From NCBI RefSeq assembly GCF_028527925.1, contig NZ_JAPESW010000008.1, positions 1-64,000 on the forward strand: 64,000 nt of DNA, read 5' to 3'. How positions within the stretch are numbered: the first letter of the stretch is position 1; the number at the start of each line of letters is the position of its first letter. Positions 50,639 to 59,868 of the stretch are shown in pieces. The notes beneath the pieces are model-generated. The model saw nothing but the letters and a program-made list of their open reading frames with translations, had not been told where the DNA came from and searched no databases. Both the position numbers and the translations under genes were made by a program. The stretch is from Cellulomonas fimi. GTDB lineage: Bacteria; Actinomycetota; Actinomycetes; Actinomycetales; Cellulomonadaceae.

Positions 50639-53347
50639 TCAGCGCACGTCGACCCCCGCCTCGGCGACGGCGGCGCGCCCGGCCTCGAGGCGCGCGACCG
50701 GGACGCGGAACGGCGAGCACGACACGTAGTCGAGGCCCGCGTCGTGGAAGAACCGGATCGACTCGGGGTCGCCGCCGTGCTCCCCGCAGACGCCCAGCGT
50801 GAGGTCCGGCCGCGCCGCGCGGCCCTGCTCGACGGCGATCTGCACGAGCCGCCCGACGCCGAGCGCGTCGATGGTCTCGAACGGCGACACCGTGAGCACG
50901 CCGTTGTCGGTGTACTGCGCGAAGAACGCCCCCTCGACGTCGTCGCGCGAGAAGCCCCACGTGGTCTGCGTGAGGTCGTTGGTGCCGAACGAGAAGAACG
51001 CGGCCTCCTGCGCGATGCGGTCGGCGGTGAGCGCGGCGCGCGGGAGCTCGATCATGACCCCGACGGGCAGGTGGGGGTCGACGCCCCGCTCGGCACCGAC
51101 CGAGGCCATGATCGCGCGCGCCTCGTCCTTGACGAGCCGCAGCTCCTGCACCGACCCGACGAGCGGCACCATGATCTCGGCGCGCGGGTCGCCGCCCGCG
51201 GCGCGCCGCTCGACGACCGCCTCGCAGATCGCCCGGATCTGCAGCGCGAACAGCCCGGGCACGACGAGACCCAGACGCACGCCGCGCAGGCCGAGCATCG
51301 GGTTCGCCTCGTGCATGCGCCGGACGGCGGCGAGCAGCCGCTCGTCGGCGGCCGCGTCCTGCCCCCGTTCGTGCGCGAGCGCGACGCGCACCGACAGGTC
51401 GGTGAGGTCGGGCAGGAACTCGTGCAGCGGCGGGTCGAGCAGGCGGATCGTCGTGGGCAGCCCGTCCATCTCGCGCAGCAGCCCGACGAAGTCCTCGCGC
51501 TGGAGCGGCAGCAGCGCGTCGAGAGCCGCCTGCCGTTCCTCGTCGGACGACGCGAGCACGACGCGCTCGACGAGCACGCGCCGCTCGCCCAGGAACTGGT
51601 GCTCGGTGCGGCACAGCCCGACGCCCTGCGCCCCGAGCCGGCGGGCGCGCGCGGCGTCGGCGGCGGTGTCGGCGTTCGCGTGCACGTGCAACCGGCGGAC
51701 GGCGTCGGCGTGCGAGAGGAGGCGGTCGACGGACCGGACGAGCTCGCGCGTGTCGTCGTCGGGCGCGTGGTCGAGCGCCGCGTCGAGCCCCTCCTCGAGG
51801 TACCGGCTGACCGGCGACGGCTCGACGGGGACCTGCCCGAGGAACACCTCGCCCGTGCCGCCGTCGATCGCGACGGTGTCGCCCTCGCGCACGACGTGGC
51901 CGTCGACGCGGAACGAGCGCGCGACGAGGTCGATGTCGACGGCCTCGGCACCGACGACGCACGTGCGGCCCATGCCGCGCGCGACGACCGCCGCGTGCGA
52001 CGTCTTGCCGCCGCGCGCCGTGAGCACGCCGACGGCCGCGATCATGCCGCCGAGGTCGTCGGGGTTCGTCTCCCGGCGCACGAGGACGACGTCCTCGCCG
52101 CGCGCGGCCCGCTCCTGCGCCGTGGCCGAGTCGAACACCGCGGCACCAACCGCGGCACCCGGGGAGGCGGCCATCCCGCGTGCGAGCAGCGTGCGGTCCG
52201 CGGACGCGGCGAACTGCGGGAACAGCAGCTGCGAGAGCTGCGCCCCGGTGACCCGCGCGAGCGCCTCGTCGAGCGTGATGAGGTGCTCGTCGACGAGCTG
52301 CGTCGCGATGCGGAACGCCGCGGGAGCCGTGCGCTTGCCGACGCGCGTCTGGAGCATCCAGAGCTTCCCGCGCTCGATCGTGAACTCGATGTCGCACAGG
52401 TCGCGGTAGTGCGTCTCGAGCTGGCGCATCGCACCGCGGAGCTGCCCGTACGCGTCCGGGTCGCGCTCGGCGAGGTCGTCGAGCGACAGCGTGTTGCGGA
52501 TCCCCGCGACCACGTCCTCGCCCTGCGCGTTCGCGAGGTAGTCGCCGTAGTTGCCGGTCTTGCCGGTCGCCGGGTCGCGGGTGAACGCGACGCCCGTGCC
52601 CGACGTCGGCCCGAGGTTGCCGAACACCATCGGCACGACGTTGACGGCCGTGCCCAGGTCGTCGGGGATGCGCTCCTTGCGGCGGTAGAGCCGCGCGCGC
52701 TCGGTGTTCCACGAGCCCAGCACCGCGACGATCGCGAGGTCGAGCTGCTCGCGCGGGTCCTGCGGGAACGGCGCGCCCGTCTGCGACCGCACGATCTCCT
52801 GGAACGCGCCGACGAGCTCGCGCAGCGCGTCGGCGTCGAGGTCGACGTCGGACGTCACGCCGCGCGCCGCCTTCGCCGCGTCGAGCGCGTCGGAGAACAG
52901 CGCACCGTCGAGGCCGAGCACCGTGCGGCCGAACATCTGCACGAGGCGGCGGTAGGAGTCCCACGCGAACCGCTCGTCGCCGCTGAACCGCGCCAGCCCG
53001 TGCACGGTGGTGTCGTTGAGCCCGACGTCGAGGACGGTCTCCATCATCCCGGGCATCGAGAACTTGGCCCCCGACCGCACCGACACGAGCAGCGGGTCGT
53101 CGGGGTCGCCGAACCGCCGCCCGAGCGTGTCCTCCATCGTGCGCAGCGCCGTCGTCACCTCGACCGCGAGCCCGCGCGGCACCTCACCCGTGCGCATGTA
53201 CGCGCGGCACGCCTCGGTCGTGATCGTGAAGCCCGGCGGGACGGGGAGGCCGAGCCGCGTCATCTCGGCGAGGTTCGCCCCCTTGCCGCCCAGGAGGTCC
53301 TTCTGGTCCTTGTCGCCCTGCGTGAAGTCCCACACGTACGTCGCCAC
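50639..53347 (-). CDS. ppdK: Pyruvate, phosphate dikinase
   Basis: 902 residues, full length. N-terminal ATP-grasp domain (DLLGGKGANLAEMTRLGLPVPPGF in blocks, VSVRSGAKFSMPGMMETVLDVG, GNLGPTSGTGVAFTRDP), phosphohistidine domain with the catalytic His in GGKTSHAAVVARG at about residue 450, and PEP/pyruvate barrel with EFMVPLVG-like VPLVGSVQEL, FSFGTNDLTQTTWGFSRDD and the catalytic Cys in GVCGEHGGDPESI. It interconverts pyruvate + ATP + Pi and PEP + AMP + PPi. GTG 53347 has GGAGG 6 bases upstream. No regulatory kinase (PpsR/RP) is nearby. Convergent with the GNAT gene. Confidence 0.97.
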   Translation of the reverse strand: MATYVWDFTQGDKDQKDLLGGKGANLAEMTRLGLPVPPGFTITTEACRAYMRTGEVPRGLAVEVTTALRTMEDTLGRRFGDPDDPLLVSVRSGAKFSMPGMMETVLDVGLNDTTVHGLARFSGDERFAWDSYRRLVQMFGRTVLGLDGALFSDALDAAKAARGVTSDVDLDADALRELVGAFQEIVRSQTGAPFPQDPREQLDLAIVAVLGSWNTERARLYRRKERIPDDLGTAVNVVPMVFGNLGPTSGTGVAFTRDPATGKTGNYGDYLANAQGEDVVAGIRNTLSLDDLAERDPDAYGQLRGAMRQLETHYRDLCDIEFTIERGKLWMLQTRVGKRTAPAAFRIATQLVDEHLITLDEALARVTGAQLSQLLFPQFAASADRTLLARGMAASPGAAVGAAVFDSATAQERAARGEDVVLVRRETNPDDLGGMIAAVGVLTARGGKTSHAAVVARGMGRTCVVGAEAVDIDLVARSFRVDGHVVREGDTVAIDGGTGEVFLGQVPVEPSPVSRYLEEGLDAALDHAPDDDTRELVRSVDRLLSHADAVRRLHVHANADTAADAARARRLGAQGVGLCRTEHQFLGERRVLVERVVLASSDEERQAALDALLPLQREDFVGLLREMDGLPTTIRLLDPPLHEFLPDLTDLSVRVALAHERGQDAAADERLLAAVRRMHEANPMLGLRGVRLGLVVPGLFALQIRAICEAVVERRAAGGDPRAEIMVPLVGSVQELRLVKDEARAIMASVGAERGVDPHLPVGVMIELPRAALTADRIAQEAAFFSFGTNDLTQTTWGFSRDDVEGAFFAQYTDNGVLTVSPFETIDALGVGRLVQIAVEQGRAARPDLTLGVCGEHGGDPESIRFFHDAGLDYVSCSPFRVPVARLEAGRAAVAEAGVDVR

Positions 53348-53485
53348 GGCGCACCTCCGCGTGCGGCCGGGCGCCCTCACCCGGCCTCCCACCGGCCAGT
53401 CTGTCCCCGTCCGTGCCCGGCGCGCAGTACCAAGGTCCCGGGCGGTCGACGGGATTGCGCTCGGCGGACGCGTGCAGGGCGTCGG

Positions 53486-53491
53486 TAGACT
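53486..53491 (+). promoter_or_regulatory. -10 hexamer TAGACT of the phoH operon
   Basis: TAGACT lies 83 bases before ATG 53574, in a 226-bp divergent region shared with ppdK. The -35 is weak. The leader includes AAGGAG ahead of the start. Confidence 0.4.
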
Positions 53492-53573
53492 GGGACGACC
53501 ACCGAGACCGCGTGCGACGCGCCCGACGCGCCCCGCGACCGCCACCGAAGGAGCGCACGGCGTACGCCGACCC

Positions 53574-54581
53574 ATGACGCAGCCCCACACTGATCCCCGC
53601 CCGGCCGGTGCGCACGCCCGCGTCGAGCACCGCATCACCGTCCCGGCCGACGTCTCGATGGTCGAGTTGCTGGGCCTGCGCGACGAGGTGCTCCGCGCGA
53701 TCGAGTCCGGCTTCACCACGGTCGACGTGCACGTCCGCGGCAACGAGGTCACCCTCGCGGGTCCCGCGGGCGACGTCGCCCTCGTGGCCCGCCTGGTCGA
53801 CGAGCTCGTCGAGATGGCCGCCGCCGGCACGCCGCTCACGCCCGACGTCGTGCAGCGCTCGGTCGCGATGCTCGCCGAGGGCTCCACGGCCCGCCCCGCC
53901 GACGTCCTGACGTTCAACATCCTCACCGCGCGCGGCCGCACCATCCGGCCCAAGACCGCGGGCCAGAAGGAGTACGTCGACGCGATCGACCGCCACACCG
54001 TGACGTTCGGCATCGGCCCGGCCGGCACCGGCAAGACGTACCTCGCGATGGCGAAGGCCGTGCAGGCGCTCCAGGCCCGCCAGGTCAACCGGATCGTGCT
54101 CACGCGCCCCGCCGTCGAGGCGGGGGAGCGGCTCGGGTTCCTGCCCGGCACGCTGTCGGAGAAGATCGACCCCTACCTGCGACCGCTCTACGACGCGCTG
54201 CACGACATGGTCGACCCCGAGTCGATCCCGCGGCTCATGGAGGCCGGCACGGTCGAGGTCGCGCCGCTCGCCTACATGCGTGGGCGCACCCTCAACGACT
54301 CGTTCATCATCCTCGACGAGGCGCAGAACACCTCCGTCGAGCAGATGAAGATGTTCCTCACGCGGCTCGGGTTCGGCTCGCGCGTCGTCGTCACCGGCGA
54401 CGTCACGCAGGTCGACCTGCCGTCGAACACCACGTCCGGGCTGCGCGTCGTCGAGAACGTCCTCGACGGCGTCGACGACGTCGCGTTCTGCCGCCTGTCG
54501 TCCGCCGACGTGGTCCGCCACCGGCTCGTGAGCGACATCATCGACGCGTACGCGCGCTGGGACAGGAGCGGCACCCGATGA
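53574..54581 (+). CDS. phoH: PhoH-like ATPase
   Basis: 335 residues. N-terminal KH-like region ([19 protein letters not shown]) and ATPase core with Walker A GPAGTGKT at about residue 148, [15 protein letters not shown], and Walker [12 protein letters not shown], then [12 protein letters not shown]. Predicted RNA helicase/nuclease-associated ATPase of the PhoH family, probably linked to ribosome maturation with YbeY, whose gene overlaps it by ATGA. Operon phoH-ybeY-CNNM-era is a classic actinomycete arrangement. Confidence 0.95.
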   Translation: MTQPHTDPRPAGAHARVEHRITVPADVSMVELLGLRDEVLRAIESGFTTVDVHVRGNEVTLAGPAGDVALVARLVDELVEMAAAGTPLTPDVVQRSVAMLAEGSTARPADVLTFNILTARGRTIRPKTAGQKEYVDAIDRHTVTFGIGPAGTGKTYLAMAKAVQALQARQVNRIVLTRPAVEAGERLGFLPGTLSEKIDPYLRPLYDALHDMVDPESIPRLMEAGTVEVAPLAYMRGRTLNDSFIILDEAQNTSVEQMKMFLTRLGFGSRVVVTGDVTQVDLPSNTTSGLRVVENVLDGVDDVAFCRLSSADVVRHRLVSDIIDAYARWDRSGTR

Positions 54582-55030
54582 GCATCGAGGTCAACAACGA
54601 GTCCGGCTTCGACGTCGACGAGGCCGAGTTCGCGGCGCTCGCGCGGTTCGTGCTCGACGCGATGCACGTGCACCCGCAGACCGAGATGTCGATCATGCTC
54701 GTCGGCACCGACGTCATGACGGACCTGCACGTCAAGTGGATGGACGAGCCCGGCCCGACCGACGTGCTGTCCTTCCCGATGGACGAGCTGCGTCCCGGCC
54801 GCGAGGGCGAGCCGACCCCGGCCGGCCTGCTGGGCGACGTCGTGCTGTGCCCCGAGGTCGCCGCGCAGCAGGCGCGCGCCGCGGGTCACTCCACGGCCGA
54901 GGAGCTGCTGCTGCTCACGACGCACGGCATCCTCCACCTGCTGGGCTACGACCACGTCGAGCCGGAGGAGGAGAAGGAGATGTTCGCGCTCCAGCGACGC
55001 CTCCTGCTGACGTTCCTGGCCGGTCGATGA
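54578..55030 (+). CDS. ybeY: Endoribonuclease YbeY
   Basis: 150 residues. Zinc-binding [11 protein letters not shown] at about residue 116, and [10 protein letters not shown] in the middle, as in all YbeY proteins. It acts in 16S rRNA 3' end maturation and 70S quality control. Overlaps phoH and the CNNM gene by 4 bases each. Confidence 0.97.
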   Translation: MSIEVNNESGFDVDEAEFAALARFVLDAMHVHPQTEMSIMLVGTDVMTDLHVKWMDEPGPTDVLSFPMDELRPGREGEPTPAGLLGDVVLCPEVAAQQARAAGHSTAEELLLLTTHGILHLLGYDHVEPEEEKEMFALQRRLLLTFLAGR

Positions 55031-56346
55031 CCGACGTCCCCGTCGGGCTGCTCGTCGCGCTCGCCGTCCTCGGCATCGCGTTCGCGGCGGCGATGTCCGC
55101 GGGCGAGGTCGCGGTCACGCGCGTCTCGCGCGCCACGGTGACCGACCTCGTCGCCGACCAGCACCCGGCCGCCGCGCGCGTCATGCGTCTCGAGGAGCAC
55201 GCGTCGCGCGTCGTCGCGGCGGCGTCGTTCGTCCGCCTGCTCGCGGAGATGACCGCCACGGTCTGCCTCACGCTGGTCGTGTCGTCGGGCTCGCTGCCGT
55301 GGTGGGCGGTCCTGCTGATCACCGTCGGGCTCGTCGCCGTGGTCGCGTTCCTGCTCGTGCGCGTGAGCCCGCGCAGCATCGGCCGGTCCCACCCCGTGCA
55401 GACGCTCACGGTCCTGTCCCGCCCGCTGCTCGGGATCACCGTCGCGTTCGGCGGGCTCGGCCGCGCCGCGTCGTACGCCGGGCCCGCGCAGGGCGAGGAG
55501 GAGCTGCGCGAGATGGTCCAGCGCGTGAGCGAGTCCGAGGCGATCGAGGACGAGGAGCGCGAGATGTTCCGCTCCGTGCTCGAGCTCGGCGACACGCTCA
55601 CGCGCGAGGTCATGGTGCCGCGCACCGACATGGTCACGACGCACGCCGACACCCCGGTCTTCAAGGTGCTCGGGCTGCTGCGCCGGTCCGGGTTCTCGCG
55701 CGTGCCCGTCGTCGGCGAGTCGGTGGACGACCTGCGCGGCGTGCTGTACCTCAAGGACGTGGTCCGACGGCTGCGCCTCGCTCCCGGCGTCGACGACCCC
55801 GACGCCGACGCGCTGCTCGCCGCGCCCGCGCACTCCCTCGCCCGGCCCGCGGTGTTCGTGCCCGAGTCCAAGCCCGTCGACGAGCTGCTGCGTGAGCTGC
55901 AGGACGGCTCGTCGCACATGGCGATGGTCGTCGACGAGTACGGCGGCATCGCCGGGCTCGTCACCATCGAGGACGCGCTCGAGGAGATCGTCGGCGAGCT
56001 GACCGACGAGCACGACCCGACCGCACCCGAGGTCGAGGACCTCGGCGACGGCGTCTACCGCGTGCCCGCGCGGCTGGGCCGCGACGAGGTCGGCGAGCTG
56101 TTCGGGCTCGACGTCGAGGACGAGGACGTCGACACCGTCGGCGGGCTGCTCGCGAAGGCGCTCGGCAAGGTCCCGCTGCCCGGGTCGGCGGGCGACATCC
56201 ACGGCCTGCACCTCGTCGCGGAGGAGGCCCAGGGCAGGCGCCGCACGCTGTCGACCGTCCTCGTCAGCCTCGCGACGCCCGACGACCCCCCGACGCACAC
56301 GCCCGCCGAGGGCGTGCCGACCGACCAGCACGGAGCCGCACGATGA
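55027..56346 (+). CDS. Hemolysin/CNNM (CorC) family transporter-like protein
   Basis: 439 residues. Three or four membrane helices in the DUF21 domain (residues 1-145: [41 protein letters not shown]), then two CBS domains ([64 protein letters not shown]) and a CorC-HlyC domain from about 345 ([18 protein letters not shown]). Members export or regulate Mg2+/Co2+. Acidic and Pro/Thr-rich C-terminal tail. In the ybeY-era operon. Confidence 0.94.
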   Translation: MTDVPVGLLVALAVLGIAFAAAMSAGEVAVTRVSRATVTDLVADQHPAAARVMRLEEHASRVVAAASFVRLLAEMTATVCLTLVVSSGSLPWWAVLLITVGLVAVVAFLLVRVSPRSIGRSHPVQTLTVLSRPLLGITVAFGGLGRAASYAGPAQGEEELREMVQRVSESEAIEDEEREMFRSVLELGDTLTREVMVPRTDMVTTHADTPVFKVLGLLRRSGFSRVPVVGESVDDLRGVLYLKDVVRRLRLAPGVDDPDADALLAAPAHSLARPAVFVPESKPVDELLRELQDGSSHMAMVVDEYGGIAGLVTIEDALEEIVGELTDEHDPTAPEVEDLGDGVYRVPARLGRDEVGELFGLDVEDEDVDTVGGLLAKALGKVPLPGSAGDIHGLHLVAEEAQGRRRTLSTVLVSLATPDDPPTHTPAEGVPTDQHGAAR

Positions 56347-57257
56347 CCTTCCGTTCAGGATTCGCCTGCTTCGTCGGCCGGCCCAACGCGGGCAAGTCGA
56401 CGCTCACCAACGCGCTGGTGGGGCAGAAGGTCGCGATCACCTCGGGCCGCCCGCAGACCACGCGGCACGCGGTGCGCGGCATCGTGCACCGGCCCGACGC
56501 GCAGCTCGTGCTCGTCGACACCCCCGGCCTGCACCGTCCCCGCACGCTGCTCGGCGAGCGGCTCAACGACCTCGTCAAGGACACGCTCACCGAGGTCGAC
56601 GTCGTCGGGTTCTGCCTGCCCGCGGACCAGCGCGTCGGGCCCGGCGACCGGTTCATCGCCGACCAGCTCGCCGAGCTCGCGCGCGACGGCCGCGGCACGC
56701 CCGTCGTGGCGGTCGTCACCAAGGCCGACACGGTCGGCAAGGGACGCCTCGCGGAGCACCTGATGGCCGTGCAGAACCTCGGGGAGTGGGCGGACATCGT
56801 GCCGGTCTCGGCCGTCTCCGGCTACCAGGTCAAGGTGCTCGAGGACGTGCTCGTCGGGCACCTGTCCGAGGGCCCCGCGCTGTACCCCGAGGGTGAGCTC
56901 ACCGACGAGCCCGACCACGTCATGGTGGCCGAGCTCGTCCGCGAGGCCGCGCTCGAGGGGGTCCGCGACGAGCTGCCGCACTCGCTCGCGGTCGTCGTCG
57001 AGGAGATCGTGCCGCGCGAGACGACGTCGCCCGACGCCACGCCCATGCTCGACGTGCGGGTGCACCTGTTCGTCGAGCGCGACAGCCAGAAGGCGATCGT
57101 CATCGGCAAGGGCGGCGCCCGCCTGCGTGACGTCGGGAGCCAGGCGCGGCGCGGCATCGAGGCGCTGCTCGGCGCGCGCGTGTTCCTCGACCTGCACGTC
57201 AAGGTCGCGAAGGACTGGCAGCGCGACCCCAAGCAGCTCGGGAGGCTCGGCTTCTGA
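56343..57257 (+). CDS. era: GTPase Era
   Basis: 304 residues. G1 GRPNAGKST, G3 DTPGLH, G4 as TKAD rather than the commoner NKxD, and the C-terminal KH domain with IVIGKGGARLRDVGSQAR. Era is a 16S rRNA-binding GTPase in 30S assembly. Overlaps neighbours by ATGA/TGATG. All in the canonical phoH-ybeY-era group. Confidence 0.97.
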   Translation: MTFRSGFACFVGRPNAGKSTLTNALVGQKVAITSGRPQTTRHAVRGIVHRPDAQLVLVDTPGLHRPRTLLGERLNDLVKDTLTEVDVVGFCLPADQRVGPGDRFIADQLAELARDGRGTPVVAVVTKADTVGKGRLAEHLMAVQNLGEWADIVPVSAVSGYQVKVLEDVLVGHLSEGPALYPEGELTDEPDHVMVAELVREAALEGVRDELPHSLAVVVEEIVPRETTSPDATPMLDVRVHLFVERDSQKAIVIGKGGARLRDVGSQARRGIEALLGARVFLDLHVKVAKDWQRDPKQLGRLGF

Positions 57258-58858
57258 TGCTCCGCCCCGGGTTCCGCGACCGTCGCACCCTGCCGCACGA
57301 GCGGCGGGGCGGGTCGCCGTACCGCGTCGTCGCGAGCACCGCGCTCGGCATCGTCGTGCTCGCGGTGCTCGGCGCCGTCATGGGGCCGCAGTGGGACCCG
57401 GTGCCGCTCGCCGACCCGATCGCGGTCGAGACGGCGGACACCGCGATCGGCGCCGCGCCGCCGCTGCGGACCTACGACGTCGCGACGAGCACCGTCACCG
57501 TGCAGCTCGACGGCGCGACCGTCGAGGCGCAGATCAGCGTGCCCGTCGGGCTCGACGAGCCCGCGCCCGGCGTGGTGTTCGTGCACGGCGCCGGCACCGG
57601 CAAGTTCACGCGGGCGTTCGTCGAGCAGGCGCACGCGCTCGCAGCGTCGGGCATCGTCGCGATGGTCCCCGACAAGCGGCTCGACACCTACACGACGCGG
57701 CACCGCGACTACGTGCAGATGGCCGCGGACTACGAGGCGTCCGTCGAGGTGCTGCGCCGGCACGACGACGTCGACCCGGACCGCGTCGGCGTCTACGCCG
57801 AGAGCGAGGGCGGCTGGATCGCGCCCGTCATGGCCGCGCAGGACCCGCGCATCGCGTTCGTCGTGCTCGTGTCGTCGCCCGTCGTGCCGCCGCGCGAGCA
57901 GGCCGCCTTCGCCGTCGACTCCTACCTGCGCAACACCGGCGTCCCGCACGGCGTCTTCCGGGCGATCCCCCGTGCGGTCGGCATGTCGCTGCCGGGCGGC
58001 GGGTTCGAGTACGCGGACTTCGACGTCACGCCCTTCCAGCGGCAGATGCGCCAGCCGGTCCTCGTCGTCTACGGCACGGGCGACGCGTCGATGCCGACCG
58101 TGCAGGGCGCCGAGCAGATCATCCGCGACACCGCCATCGCCGGGAACGGCGACGTGACCGTCCGCTACTACGAGGGCGCGAACCACGGGATCCGGGTCGA
58201 CGGCGACGTGTCGCCGGTGTTCCTGCGCGACCTGTCCGGCTGGGTGCTCGGCCTGCCGGCGACCGGCAGCAGCGAACCCCGCATCGCCGGTGCGCAGCCC
58301 GTCCAGACCTACGTCGCCGCACCCGTGCCCGAGCCGTGGTGGCTGCGCGACGGCGACGTCGTCCTGGGGACCGTGGCCGTCGCGGCCGGCCTGATCGTGC
58401 TCGCGCCGCTCGCCGTCGGGGGAGCGCGCACCGTCGAGGCCGTGCGCCTGCGCGCAGGACGGCGGCGCGGTTCCCCGGACGCGCAGGGCACGACGACGCC
58501 GCCACGGCCCGCGCGGTTCGGCCCCGGCGTCGCGTCCCGCCTCACGCTGCTGGGCGTCGGCACGATCGTCACGGTCGTCGCGCTCGTCGTGTACCTCGTG
58601 GCCGTCGCGCGGCTCGCGCTCGACTACGAGCGCAACGACTGGGTCGTGCAGGGCGGGTGGCTCCTGGTGCGCCTGCTGGGGGTCGGCGCCGTCGTCGCCG
58701 GCGTCCTCCTGGCGCGGCGCGTCCACCGGCTCGGCGCCGCGCACGCGCCCGTCGCCGGCGGCGTGCTGCGCGTCGTGGCGGGCGGGGCGGTCGTCGTCGG
58801 GTCGGCCGTGCTGCTCGTCGTCCTGGCGTACTGGGGCGTGTTCCAGCTCGGCATCTGA
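57257..58858 (+). CDS. Alpha/beta hydrolase with membrane anchor and C-terminal membrane domain
   Basis: 533 residues. One helix at about 24-42 (VVASTALGIVVLAVLGAVMG), then a hydrolase domain (60-335) of the dienelactone/peptidase S9-like type: FVHGAGTG oxyanion loop, nucleophile elbow YAESEGGW (Ser in ESE), Asp in YGTGDASMP, His in GANHGIRVDG. After it come four or five further helices (VVLGTVAVAAGLIVLAPLAV; VGTIVTVVALVVYLVAVARLAL; AVVAGVLLARRVH; VVVGSAVLLVVLAYWGVF). The catalytic part should lie outside. Joined to era by overlapping stop/start; the substrate is unknown. Confidence 0.88.
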   Translation: MLRPGFRDRRTLPHERRGGSPYRVVASTALGIVVLAVLGAVMGPQWDPVPLADPIAVETADTAIGAAPPLRTYDVATSTVTVQLDGATVEAQISVPVGLDEPAPGVVFVHGAGTGKFTRAFVEQAHALAASGIVAMVPDKRLDTYTTRHRDYVQMAADYEASVEVLRRHDDVDPDRVGVYAESEGGWIAPVMAAQDPRIAFVVLVSSPVVPPREQAAFAVDSYLRNTGVPHGVFRAIPRAVGMSLPGGGFEYADFDVTPFQRQMRQPVLVVYGTGDASMPTVQGAEQIIRDTAIAGNGDVTVRYYEGANHGIRVDGDVSPVFLRDLSGWVLGLPATGSSEPRIAGAQPVQTYVAAPVPEPWWLRDGDVVLGTVAVAAGLIVLAPLAVGGARTVEAVRLRAGRRRGSPDAQGTTTPPRPARFGPGVASRLTLLGVGTIVTVVALVVYLVAVARLALDYERNDWVVQGGWLLVRLLGVGAVVAGVLLARRVHRLGAAHAPVAGGVLRVVAGGAVVVGSAVLLVVLAYWGVFQLGI

Positions 58859-58953
58859 CCGCCGATCGGTCCTCGTTTGTGTGGGACCGGCCCTGGTGAG
58901 GCACCATATGCGCGGCGCCCCAAGGCGTCGTCCGGACCGAGGAAGGGGCCTGC

Positions 58954-59868
58954 GTGCGCACGTCCTGGGGATCGGCGACCGACCGAGGCCTCGTCCGCGA
59001 GGTCAACGAGGACGCGCTGCTCGCCTACCCGCCCGTCTTCCTCGTGGCCGACGGCATGGGTGGCCACGACGCGGGGGACCTCGCGAGCCGCATCGCCGTC
59101 GAGGAGTTCGCGCAGCTCGCGGGCCAGCTCGCGGCGACCGCCGACGACGTGCACGCGTGCTTCACGCGCACCGCGGCTCGCATCCGCGGCGAGTTCACGG
59201 GCGGCCGACGCGGGGGCACCACCGTGGCCGGCGTCGCCGTCACCGAGCACGAGGGCGGGTCCTACTGGCTCGTCTTCAACGTCGGCGACTCACGCGTCTA
59301 CCGCTGGTCCGACGGCGTCCTCGAGCAGGTCAGCGTCGACCACTCCGTCGTCCAGGAGCTCATCGACCTCGGCGAGATCACCGTCGACGACGCCGAGCGG
59401 CACCCCGAGCGGCACGTCCTCACGCGTGCGCTCGGGACCGGCGAGCCCCCCGAGCCCGACTACTGGCTGCTCCCCGCGGGGCTCAGCGACCGGCTCCTCA
59501 TCTGCACCGACGGCCTCACGCGCGAGCTCCACGACGACCAGCTCGCCGCGGTGCTCGCCGCCGTCGGCGACCCCCAGGACGTCGCGACGCAGCTCGTCCA
59601 GGCGGCGCTCGACCGTGGCGCCCGGGACAACGTGAGCGCCGTCGTCGTCGACGTCGCGACCGCCGCGGGCGCGCTCGACGACGTCCACATCACCGTGCCG
59701 CGCATCGGTGCCGACCTGGCCCCGACCCAGTGGGACGAGATGCTCAACGGGGCGACCGTGCCACGTTCGCCCGCGCGGCCCTCGTCAACCTCCCCCGGGA
59801 CGTCGGACCATGGAGGCACACTCTCGTCCGAATCCCCGACCGCTCGCGACCAGGAGACCCCGACATGA
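58954..59868 (+). CDS. PP2C-family Ser/Thr protein phosphatase
   Basis: 304 residues. Motifs of PPM/PP2C: TDRGLVREVNEDA, VADGMGGHDAGD (metal-binding D/G), NVGDSRVYRW, CTDGLT and GARDNVSAVVV. The last about 55 residues are a low-complexity Ser/Thr/Pro tail. GTG 58954 with AGGAAGGGG ribosome binding site. It probably reverses the kinase encoded two genes downstream. Operon with FHA and kinase genes (4-bp overlaps). Confidence 0.95.
   Translation: MRTSWGSATDRGLVREVNEDALLAYPPVFLVADGMGGHDAGDLASRIAVEEFAQLAGQLAATADDVHACFTRTAARIRGEFTGGRRGGTTVAGVAVTEHEGGSYWLVFNVGDSRVYRWSDGVLEQVSVDHSVVQELIDLGEITVDDAERHPERHVLTRALGTGEPPEPDYWLLPAGLSDRLLICTDGLTRELHDDQLAAVLAAVGDPQDVATQLVQAALDRGARDNVSAVVVDVATAAGALDDVHITVPRIGADLAPTQWDEMLNGATVPRSPARPSSTSPGTSDHGGTLSSESPTARDQETPT

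Noticed and set aside
58867..58889. Terminator after the alpha/beta hydrolase gene
   Set aside because: Only 6-bp arms (CGGTCC/GGACCG) with an 11-base loop and no U tract; too weak to list.
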